A DNA stretch of 5,229 nucleotides from CAYHZL01 sp964361075 (GTDB lineage: Bacteria; Bacteroidota; Ignavibacteria; UBA10030; UBA8401). The translations under genes were made by a program, and so were the position numbers. Numbering within the stretch: position 1 is the stretch's first letter; every line of letters begins with the position of its first letter. Location of the stretch: contig CAYHZL010000229.1 in NCBI GenBank assembly GCA_964361075.1, positions 1 to 5,229 of the forward strand. The letters run 5' to 3'. Shown in pieces: positions 1 through 5,229 of the stretch. A model generated the notes under the pieces. That model did no database searches and was not told the origin of the DNA. It was given only the letters and a program-made list of their open reading frames with translations.

Positions 1-420
1 TACAGCAAAGAGACAACAATTCAAAAAGGTCTCAGCGCAATCATCGGTTTATATATGCCAACCAGCAATTGTCCGATTATGGATCCGCTCCGCCCGATGG
101 CACGTTTTCATTTGCCGTTTGCTTCCACCATTGAAACACTGTTCCGTTCTATTTCTGCGTATCTCACAACCCAATTTCTTCTTCAGCATGAAGGGAAAAA
201 ACCGGATTGGGAATTGGAAAAATTAGTTGAGCGATATAAAGAAGTAAGCAAAGTGAATAAAGGAATGGCGCGGAGATTAGCCAGCGCTTCACAAAAAGAT
301 GCGAATGTGAATGCATTGATTATTCTTCATTCCTTCGGTGATACAATGCCGTACTTTATCGAAAGCGGTTTAGATGATATCCGCGATATTTTTCTTGCTG
401 ACCAGAAGAACGGGGAGTAG
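1..420 (+). CDS. C-terminal part of a DUF6901-like conserved protein (5' end outside window)
   Basis: The frame is open from base 1 to the TAG at 418-420, giving 139 codons, so the real start lies upstream and the ATG at 55 is only an internal methionine. The visible part begins YSKETTIQKGLSAIIGLYMP and continues with a conserved-looking block around TSNCPIMDPLRPMARFHLPF (codons 21-40), including one cysteine. A helical, charged middle (KKPDWELEKLVERYKEV) and the acidic C-terminus ESGLDDIRDIFLADQKNGE follow. From memory the GL..IIGLYM..S.CP..D.LRPM.R.HLPFA pattern matches a family of uncharacterised bacterial proteins annotated as DUF6901; I am only moderately sure of that number. No catalytic motif, signal peptide or membrane helix is visible in this part, so I assign no function. 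Its last 75 bases before and including the stop are duplicated downstream of the next gene. Without the inserted unit it would lie 51 bp upstream of the sensor kinase, which suggests an ancestral operon partner. Confidence 0.8.
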   Translation, partial: YSKETTIQKGLSAIIGLYMPTSNCPIMDPLRPMARFHLPFASTIETLFRSISAYLTTQFLLQHEGKKPDWELEKLVERYKEVSKVNKGMARRLASASQKDANVNALIILHSFGDTMPYFIESGLDDIRDIFLADQKNGE

Positions 421-424
421 CGTT
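343..424 (+). repeat. 82-bp direct repeat, left copy (3' end of the DUF6901-like gene)
   Basis: These bases match 1540-1621 at 81 of 82 positions, with a constant offset of 1197 bp. The only difference is G414 against A1611, a synonymous change in a glycine codon (GGG/GGA). The match ends abruptly at both edges: 342 T against 1539 A, and 425 G against 1622 T. This copy is the functional one because it carries the last 25 codons of the upstream gene including its TAG stop, plus four bases after it. Confidence 0.97.
377..389. repeat. Small 5-bp-arm dyad inside the left direct repeat
   Basis: ATATC (377-381), CGC, GATAT (385-389) form a perfect 5-bp inverted repeat around three bases, followed by a run of T. 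The same element occurs at 1574-1586 in the right repeat. It lies inside coding sequence, and the stem is too short and AT-rich for a convincing terminator. It could be the symmetric core of a recombination or nuclease recognition site, but chance is also plausible. Confidence 0.35.
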
Positions 425-471
425 GAGAAAAATTTTATTTAACAGAAGACATTCCTCAAAGAAAAATTAGC

Positions 472-1533
472 ATGAAAAAAATCAGCAAAAATTCTCTCTA
501 CAAAAACATACGCACAGTTCTTGAACAGGCGCGCAGTATTTCGTACCGCGCGGTAAATGTTACAATGATTCAAGCATATTGGGAAGTTGGAAGGCTGATT
601 GTAGAGGACGAACAACATGGAAAAAGGAAAGCCGCCTATGGTGAAGAAGTATTATCAGAACTTTCCGAAAAACTTACTGCTGATTTTGGGAAAGGTTTTG
701 ATGAAAGAAACTTGCGTAACATGAGATTATTTTATCAGACCTTTCCAATTCGGAACGCACTGCGTTCCAAATCTTCTGTGAAAAAATTATCAATTTGGAA
801 CGCGTTGCGTTCCGAATTGAGTTGGACACATTACCGCTTATTGTTGAGAGTAAAAAATGATGATGCACGCAACTACTACATGCACGAATGCGCTAACCAA
901 AATTGGAGTTCGCGCGCACTTGAGCTGCAAATTAACTCGCACTACTACGAACGTATTCTTTCTTCAAAAAATACAAAACCGGTAAGAAAAGAAGCCATTA
1001 CTAAAACTAAACAACTTGCCGTACATGTTCACGATTTCATTAAAGATCCGTTTGTTCTCGAATTTCTCGACTTGAAACAAAATCCCGCATACCTTGAAAA
1101 AGATTTAGAACAAGGATTGATTGATAACCTGCAATCGTTTTTGCTTGAGTTAGGCAAGGGATTTTCGTTTGTTGCACGCCAGTATCGTATGAGTGTGGGT
1201 GATGAACATTTTTATATTGATCTTGTATTCTACAATTTCATTCTAAAATGTTTTGTTCTTATTGATCTGAAACTTGGTAAACTTACGCATCAGGACATCG
1301 GACAAATGGATATGTATGTACGCATGTTTGAAGATACCATTAAAAACAAAAGCGACAATCCAACCATTGGTATTGTGCTCTGTTCTGAAAAGAATGAAAC
1401 AGTTGCACATTATAGTGTGCTGAAAGAAAACAAACATCTCTTCGCGTCAAAATATTTGCTCTATTTGCCGAGCGAAAAAGAATTTGTAAAGCAACTGAAA
1501 CACGAATTGCAAAACCTTAAACGGAAAGAATAA
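472..1533 (+). CDS. DUF1016/YhcG-family PD-(D/E)XK nuclease domain protein
   Basis: This 353-residue protein is a close match in size and layout to the DUF1016 (YhcG) family: an N-terminal helical DUF1016_N region followed by a C-terminal PD-(D/E)XK nuclease fold. Family hallmarks are AYWEVGRLIVE (35-45), FGKGFDERNLRNMRLFYQTF (72-91), LSWTHYRLLLRV (116-127), QNWSSRALELQI (143-154) and FSFVARQYRMSVGDEHFYID (231-250). The likely metal-binding and catalytic residues are D250 in FYIDLVFY and D265/K267 in VLIDLKLG, with E213 as a possible helix acidic residue. All are present, so the nuclease looks intact. A family-atypical insertion of about 15 residues lies at 94-115, where the peptide NALRS occurs twice because of two DNA palindromes. 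The ATG at 472 has no clear Shine-Dalgarno sequence; it was chosen because the family-like N-terminus begins soon after it. The 51-bp spacer upstream shows no convincing promoter. Family members are predicted to act on DNA; in this window it stands alone, with no methylase, integrase or antitoxin beside it. Its natural substrate is unknown. Confidence 0.93.
   Translation: MKKISKNSLYKNIRTVLEQARSISYRAVNVTMIQAYWEVGRLIVEDEQHGKRKAAYGEEVLSELSEKLTADFGKGFDERNLRNMRLFYQTFPIRNALRSKSSVKKLSIWNALRSELSWTHYRLLLRVKNDDARNYYMHECANQNWSSRALELQINSHYYERILSSKNTKPVRKEAITKTKQLAVHVHDFIKDPFVLEFLDLKQNPAYLEKDLEQGLIDNLQSFLLELGKGFSFVARQYRMSVGDEHFYIDLVFYNFILKCFVLIDLKLGKLTHQDIGQMDMYVRMFEDTIKNKSDNPTIGIVLCSEKNETVAHYSVLKENKHLFASKYLLYLPSEKEFVKQLKHELQNLKRKE
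746..772 (+). repeat. Palindromic repeat copy 1 inside the nuclease gene
   Basis: GGAACGCA (752-759) and TGCGTTCC (761-768) are perfect 8-bp inverted arms around a single base, with further A/T pairing outside. The whole 27-bp block is the reverse complement of 793-819 at 25 of 27 positions. In frame it encodes part of PIRNALRSK. It is more GC-rich than its surroundings and would fold into a hairpin in RNA or single-stranded DNA. Confidence 0.9.
793..819 (+). repeat. Palindromic repeat copy 2 inside the nuclease gene
   Basis: GGAACGC (797-803) and GCGTTCC (807-813) pair around GTT. The dyad extends to C791-G819 with one T-G wobble at 796/814, giving a stem of about 13 bp. It is an inverted copy of 746-772 and, because each copy is nearly palindromic, also a direct repeat at a 45-bp distance (23 of 27). 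In frame it encodes IWNALRSEL, which joins directly to the conserved LSWTHYRLLLRV segment of the family. Confidence 0.9.
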
Positions 1534-1539
1534 CACTCA

Positions 1540-1621
1540 ACAATGCCGTACTTTATCGAAAGCGGTTTAGATGATATCCGCGATATTTTTCTTGCTGACC
1601 AGAAGAACGGAGAGTAGCGTT
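1540..1621 (+). repeat. 82-bp direct repeat, right copy
   Basis: This is the second copy of 343-424, starting seven bases after the nuclease stop codon (TAA 1531-1533). It differs from the left copy only at 1611 (A for G). It lies just upstream of the leader of the sensor kinase, ending 47 bp before the kinase start. Confidence 0.97.
1543..1617 (+). pseudogene. Duplicated 24-codon tail of the DUF6901-like gene
   Basis: Within the right repeat, the reading frame from ATG 1543 to TAG 1615-1617 repeats the last 24 residues of the upstream protein without any amino-acid change (MPYFIESGLDDIRDIFLADQ then KNGE). It has no Shine-Dalgarno sequence and none of the rest of the protein, so it is best read as a duplicated gene end rather than a gene. 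Near-identity with the functional copy implies a recent duplication or ongoing gene conversion. Confidence 0.85.
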
Positions 1622-1650
1622 TAGATTCCATTCGTACTTTAAACAAAAAA

Positions 1651-1660
1651 TAAGGAGGAG
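1651..1660 (+). promoter_or_regulatory. Strong Shine-Dalgarno site of the sensor kinase gene
   Basis: TAAGGAGGAG lies eight bases before the ATG at 1669, an ideal distance, and fixes that ATG as the start. It contrasts with the nuclease gene, which has no comparable site. The 1618-1650 stretch between the repeat and this site is AT-rich, and I see no clear promoter in it. Confidence 0.9.
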
Positions 1661-1668
1661 TATTAAGT

Positions 1669-4600
1669 ATGATAAATTATGAGAGGAAAGAAACAAGTAG
1701 AATAGTTCTATTCACTCTGCTCTTTGATCTATTAGCATCTGGTGTTGGTATAATTGCTATACTTGGCTGGATTTTAGGTGTCCCGGTATTAACAAGCTTT
1801 AATTCCAGTCTTATACCAATGGCACCAAGTACAGCAATTTTGTTCATATCTTTTGGGATTGCGATCTTACTGTGCACACGATTTCCTAAAAGCAGTTGGT
1901 ATTACAATACAGGAATTATTATCGGTTTAATAGGCACGTTGATTGCCCTCCTCTTGTTTTTTCTTTCTTCTTTTGGAATACACCTCGCAGTTGAACACCT
2001 CGTTTTCAAGATAGAAGGATCAATCACCGGTGCGCCATTTGGGTATATTTCACCTTTGACTGCACTCTGTTTTATTCTTGCCGGTTTATCATTTCTTATT
2101 TCACTATCATCATCGGAACAACGGAAGCAAATGCTCGTTGCTCTCTCTTTTGCTTTTTTAGTTATCCTGATCTCAATCATTCTTCTATTAGCTCATCTTT
2201 TTGGATCACCGCTTCTATACGGTACTCAATTTATTCCGCCCGCTCTTTCAACTTCACTTGCTTTCTTTTTTCTTGGAATAGCGCTGATAGCATTGATCAG
2301 TCCAAAAATATGGCAATATAAAAGTGAAAACGATGCCGCTTCAACAAGATCGTCCATACTCCTCTTTTTTGTTTTTATAGTTCTGGCAACGGGAATAATT
2401 TCGGCGGGCTACTTTTATTATATACACATTGAAAAAGAATACAGAGTGCAAAAAGAGCAAGAGCTTTCTTCCGTGGCCGATTTGAAAATAAGTGAACTCA
2501 CTCACATTCGAAGGGAGTGGGTTGAGGACGTTTCCTTATTTTATGAGAACACTGTTTTTTCTACTCTTGTTGATCACTATTTTAATAACCCGAAAGATAT
2601 TGAAGCACATCGGCAGCTTCGAACTTGGCTGAGCCATTTCAAGATTGTAAATAAATATAATAAGTTGAGTCTGTTTGATGCTAAAGGTGTTGAACGATTT
2701 GCGGTACCCGATTCACTCGAACCCCATTCATCAGTTTTTGAAGATAAAGTTTCGGAAGCTATTAAATCTGGTAAAATCACAATTGCTGATTTCTACAGAA
2801 ATGAATACGATCAACATATCTATCTGAATATATTTGTTCCCATTTCTGATCCTAAAAATAATAATCGCGTCATTGGTGTTTTATCATTGCGGATCGACCC
2901 GGAAGAATATCTTTATCCGTATATCAAAAGCTGGCCTACACCAAGCAGAACATCCGAGACTATGCTCGTTCGAAGAGAAGGTGATGATGTTCTCTATTTG
3001 AATGAGGTTAAGTTACAACAGAACACAGTACTTTCACTTCGTATTCCTCTTCAGAACAAAACTGTATTGGCAGTTAGAGCTGTGTTAGGAGAAGAAGGAA
3101 TTGTTGAAGGTTATGACTACGGAAACGTGCTTGTTCTTGGCGACATGCACCACATACCAAACTCACCTTGGTTAATTATAACCCAAATAGATATGGCTGA
3201 AGTTTATGAACCGATCAGAGAAAGACTTTGGCTGATGATTTTTCTGATTACCGCCCTTCTCTTTGCTGCCGGTACAAGTGTAGCTGTAGTTTGGCGGCAT
3301 CAGCGTGCGCGCTTTTATCGGGAAAGGTTTCAAGCTGCCGACACTTTGCGGGATAGTCACGAATTGTTGGAAAAAATTTTCAACAATACGCACACTATGA
3401 TGGCTTACCTTGATCCTAAATTTAATTTCATTAGAGTTAATCAAGCGTATGCAGAAGCCGACGAACGTACGCCGGATTTTTATCCGGGCAAAAACCATTT
3501 TACACTTTTCCCTTATACAGAGAATGAAACTCTATTCCGCAAGGTTGTGGAAACCGGTCAATCTCATATTGCCTTTGCTAAACCTTTTGAGTATACGGAA
3601 CATCCTGAACGCGAAATTTCTTATTGGGATTGGAGTCTGCAACCTGTAAAAACGAGTGATGGTTCTGTAACTGCTCTTGTCCTTAGCACAATCAATGTTA
3701 CAGAACGTATGCAAGCACAAGAACGCATACAAAAGAGCGAGCGGTTGCTGAAAGAATCACAGAAAATTTCCGGTGTTGGAAGCTTTGTGTACGATATTGC
3801 TAACAATAAATGGAGAGGATCTGAAACATTAGAAATGATGTTGGGACTTACATTGAATGTTGAGCACCAAATTGAAGAATTGACTACTACCATATATCCT
3901 GACGAGAGAGAAAAAGTTCTGGCATATTTTATTGAAGTGGCGCGCAGGAAAGAGCGATTTGATAAAGAATACAAAATCAAGAATAAAAATACGGAAGAAG
4001 AATTTTGGGTGCACGGCATTGCTGAATTTGAATGTGATACCAATGGAAATCCACACCATTTTATCGGAACCATTCATAATATCACCGAGCGCAAGAAAGC
4101 AGAAGAAGCAAGAAGAAGTTTAGAGATGCAACTTCGCCAGTCCCAGAAGATGGAAAGTCTTGGCACGCTTGCTGGCGGGATTGCACACGACTTCAACAAT
4201 ATTCTTGGTATTATTATGATTCATTCAACTCTCATGGAACGTCTCAAAGAAGATCCTCAGAAACCCTCAGAAAGCATTGAGGCAATTATGAAGGCAACGC
4301 AGCGTGGCGCTTCGTTAGTTAAACAGCTTCTCATCTTTGCGCGGAAAACAGAAGCTCTCTTTGAAACCACGAATATCAACGACATGGTCAAGGAAATCAA
4401 CAAGCTTATGCAAGAGACATTCCCCAAGACCATCACCATCTTCACATCTCTCCGGCAGGATTTACCCGCGATCGTTGCCGATGCCAGTCAGATTCATCAA
4501 GTGTTGTTGAATCTCTGTGTGAATGCACGAGACGCGATGCCAAAACGTGGAACGCTTTCCATTTCAACCGGCACCGTTGAAGGCGAAATGTTAAGTTCAC

Positions 4601-5229
4601 GATTTTCAAAAGGAACTGCTCGGCAGTATGTTCAGATTGAAGTCGCTGATACCGGAATCGGTATGGATGAATCAACGCGCCAGAGAATCTTTGAGCCGTT
4701 CTTTACGACAAAAGGTCCCGGGAAAGGAACAGGCTTGGGTCTTGCTGTGGTGTTTGGTATCGTTGAACACCACAACGGCTTCATTGATGTCCTGAGCGCA
4801 CCCGGAGAAGGGACGAGTTTCACAGTGTATCTCCCCATACCGGAACAAGCACCGGAAGCAGCACAACGAGCCATGAATGGCGTTGTCGAAATAGCAGGAG
4901 GAACGGAGACTATTCTGCTTATCGAAGACGAAGAGATGCTAAGAGAATCGGTGAAAGCCATTCTTGTTTCAAAGGGCTACACGGTTTTGACTGCACAAGA
5001 TGGAAAAGAAGGAGTTGAAACTTTTTTGCGTCATCAAAAGGAGATATCGGTGGTGGTAACAGATTTGGGATTGCCAAAACTTGGAGGCGAGGAAGTCTTC
5101 AAAAGGATCAGGGCTATAGATCCGAAAGCCAAGGTCATCTTGGCGAGCGGTTTCATCGATCCAGAAGTAAAATCTGAGATGTACAAAGCTGGGGCAAAAG
5201 TTTTTATCCAGAAACCGTATTCACACGAT
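1669..5229 (+). CDS. Membrane-bound hybrid sensor histidine kinase (7TM-Cache-PAS-PAS-HisKA-HATPase-REC), 3' end outside window
   Basis: One frame of 1187 codons runs from the ATG after a GGAGG site to the window edge without a stop. Residues about 10-251 contain roughly seven hydrophobic helices (near 10-36, 52-70, 81-104, 125-145, 155-176, 189-211, 229-251). Residues 252-517 form a probable periplasmic Cache-like sensor (SLFDAKGVERFAVPD, VIGVLSLRIDPEEYLYPYI, SWPTPSRTSETMLVRREGDD), followed by a further helix at about 521-541. PAS domains lie at about 565-681 and 692-810, each ending in a PAC-type I(N/T)xTER sequence. The kinase core has the H-box GTLAGGIAHDFNNIL with phospho-acceptor H840, N-box LLNLCVNARDAM (N948, N952), G1 DTGIGMD (994-1000), F-box FEPFFTTK and G2 GKGTGLGL. 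The receiver starts near 1082 with acidic E1086/D1087, phospho-acceptor D1132, switch S1160 and K1182; only about 10-15 residues of it should be missing. It should autophosphorylate on H840 and pass phosphate to D1132 and then possibly to a separate phosphotransfer protein. The ligand is unknown. No partner regulator is visible. Confidence 0.96.
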   Translation, partial: MINYERKETSRIVLFTLLFDLLASGVGIIAILGWILGVPVLTSFNSSLIPMAPSTAILFISFGIAILLCTRFPKSSWYYNTGIIIGLIGTLIALLLFFLSSFGIHLAVEHLVFKIEGSITGAPFGYISPLTALCFILAGLSFLISLSSSEQRKQMLVALSFAFLVILISIILLLAHLFGSPLLYGTQFIPPALSTSLAFFFLGIALIALISPKIWQYKSENDAASTRSSILLFFVFIVLATGIISAGYFYYIHIEKEYRVQKEQELSSVADLKISELTHIRREWVEDVSLFYENTVFSTLVDHYFNNPKDIEAHRQLRTWLSHFKIVNKYNKLSLFDAKGVERFAVPDSLEPHSSVFEDKVSEAIKSGKITIADFYRNEYDQHIYLNIFVPISDPKNNNRVIGVLSLRIDPEEYLYPYIKSWPTPSRTSETMLVRREGDDVLYLNEVKLQQNTVLSLRIPLQNKTVLAVRAVLGEEGIVEGYDYGNVLVLGDMHHIPNSPWLIITQIDMAEVYEPIRERLWLMIFLITALLFAAGTSVAVVWRHQRARFYRERFQAADTLRDSHELLEKIFNNTHTMMAYLDPKFNFIRVNQAYAEADERTPDFYPGKNHFTLFPYTENETLFRKVVETGQSHIAFAKPFEYTEHPEREISYWDWSLQPVKTSDGSVTALVLSTINVTERMQAQERIQKSERLLKESQKISGVGSFVYDIANNKWRGSETLEMMLGLTLNVEHQIEELTTTIYPDEREKVLAYFIEVARRKERFDKEYKIKNKNTEEEFWVHGIAEFECDTNGNPHHFIGTIHNITERKKAEEARRSLEMQLRQSQKMESLGTLAGGIAHDFNNILGIIMIHSTLMERLKEDPQKPSESIEAIMKATQRGASLVKQLLIFARKTEALFETTNINDMVKEINKLMQETFPKTITIFTSLRQDLPAIVADASQIHQVLLNLCVNARDAMPKRGTLSISTGTVEGEMLSSRFSKGTARQYVQIEVADTGIGMDESTRQRIFEPFFTTKGPGKGTGLGLAVVFGIVEHHNGFIDVLSAPGEGTSFTVYLPIPEQAPEAAQRAMNGVVEIAGGTETILLIEDEEMLRESVKAILVSKGYTVLTAQDGKEGVETFLRHQKEISVVVTDLGLPKLGGEEVFKRIRAIDPKAKVILASGFIDPEVKSEMYKAGAKVFIQKPYSHD

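Larger units (their letters stand above)
343..1539 (+). mobile_element. Putative 1197-bp inserted unit carrying only the DUF1016 nuclease gene
   Basis: One repeat unit (one 82-bp repeat copy plus the nuclease gene and its short flanks) separates two copies of the end of the upstream gene. The alternative phase 425-1621 is equally valid. The upstream gene stays intact, as with integrative elements that enter the 3' end of a gene and restore it. Seen directly: the repeat and the single internal gene. Not seen: an integrase, a transposase, terminal inverted repeats or a short target-site duplication of the usual transposon type. An 82-bp duplication is too long for ordinary transposition, so Campbell-type homologous integration of a donor circle, a nuclease-driven repair event, or a site-specific element that has lost its integrase are the candidates. 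Calling it mobile is inference. Confidence 0.4.

Noticed and set aside
377..395. Dyad plus T-run as a rho-independent terminator
   Set aside because: The stem is only 5 bp and mostly A/T, and in the left copy it lies upstream of the stop codon inside coding sequence.
423..471. Possible promoter for the nuclease (TTGAGA at 423-428)
   Set aside because: No acceptable -10 element lies at the right spacing, and the TTGAGA straddles the repeat boundary; the evidence is insufficient.
674..868. Antisense open frame containing NA-RSxL peptides opposite the nuclease gene
   Set aside because: The repeated peptides arise because the underlying DNA repeats are palindromic. The sense frame carries the DUF1016 family motifs.
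343..1621. Classical insertion sequence
   Set aside because: There is no transposase-like gene and no terminal inverted repeats, and the 82-bp duplication is far longer than normal target-site duplications.
3365..3382. A/T-rich inverted repeat around GGAAAAAATTTTC
   Set aside because: It is short, imperfect and lies in the middle of an intact PAS1 coding region, so it is probably chance in AT-rich codons.
3410..3649. Sense-strand open frame of 79 codons in another frame
   Set aside because: It is wholly inside the PAS1 coding region of the kinase and has no Shine-Dalgarno site or family motif.
3621..4073. Antisense open frame of 150 codons, and another overlapping it at 3829-4077
   Set aside because: They lie opposite the PAS2 region of the kinase frame, which has continuous domain motifs. 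The antisense translations are low-complexity, Ser/Phe-rich and have no recognisable family features.

Overview
The window holds three genes, all on the + strand: the 3' end of a small conserved protein, a stand-alone PD-(D/E)XK nuclease of the DUF1016/YhcG family, and a very large membrane-bound hybrid sensor histidine kinase that runs off the right edge. Base composition is AT-rich in most places (roughly 30-40% GC in hand-counted lines, about 50% in the kinase core). The DUF1016 family, the PAS/HATPase/receiver kinase and the AT-rich coding suggest a bacterium near Bacteroidota/Ignavibacteriota/Chlorobiota. This taxonomic guess is weak because no rRNA or marker gene is present.

Layout: 1-420 is the C-terminal 139 codons of a DUF6901-like protein. 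421-471 is a short spacer. 472-1533 is the DUF1016/YhcG-like nuclease. 1534-1668 is a gap holding a second, non-functional copy of the last 24 codons of the first gene, followed by a strong Shine-Dalgarno sequence. 1669-5229 is one uninterrupted reading frame of 1187 codons with no stop before the window ends. It encodes a sensor kinase with about seven N-terminal membrane helices, a periplasmic Cache-like domain, another helix, two PAS domains, a HisKA/HATPase core and a receiver domain cut just before its end.

The most striking observation is that the nuclease gene lies between two nearly perfect 82-bp direct repeats (343-424 and 1540-1621, one mismatch). Both repeats are the 3' end of the first gene plus 4-7 bases after its stop. 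The nuclease therefore sits on a 1197-bp unit that looks inserted at the 3' end of the upstream gene while leaving that gene's reading frame intact. Removing one unit places the first gene 51 bp upstream of the kinase start, which suggests an ancestral two-gene arrangement. No integrase, transposase or terminal inverted repeat is visible. A single-gene mobile element driven by the nuclease, or integration of a donor circle by homologous recombination, are both possible.

A second unusual feature is inside the nuclease gene. Two GC-rich palindromes built on GGAACGC/GCGTTCC (746-772 and 793-819) are inverted copies of each other and sit 45 bp apart. They are translated in frame as two NALRS peptides and look like a palindromic repeat that has invaded the coding sequence.
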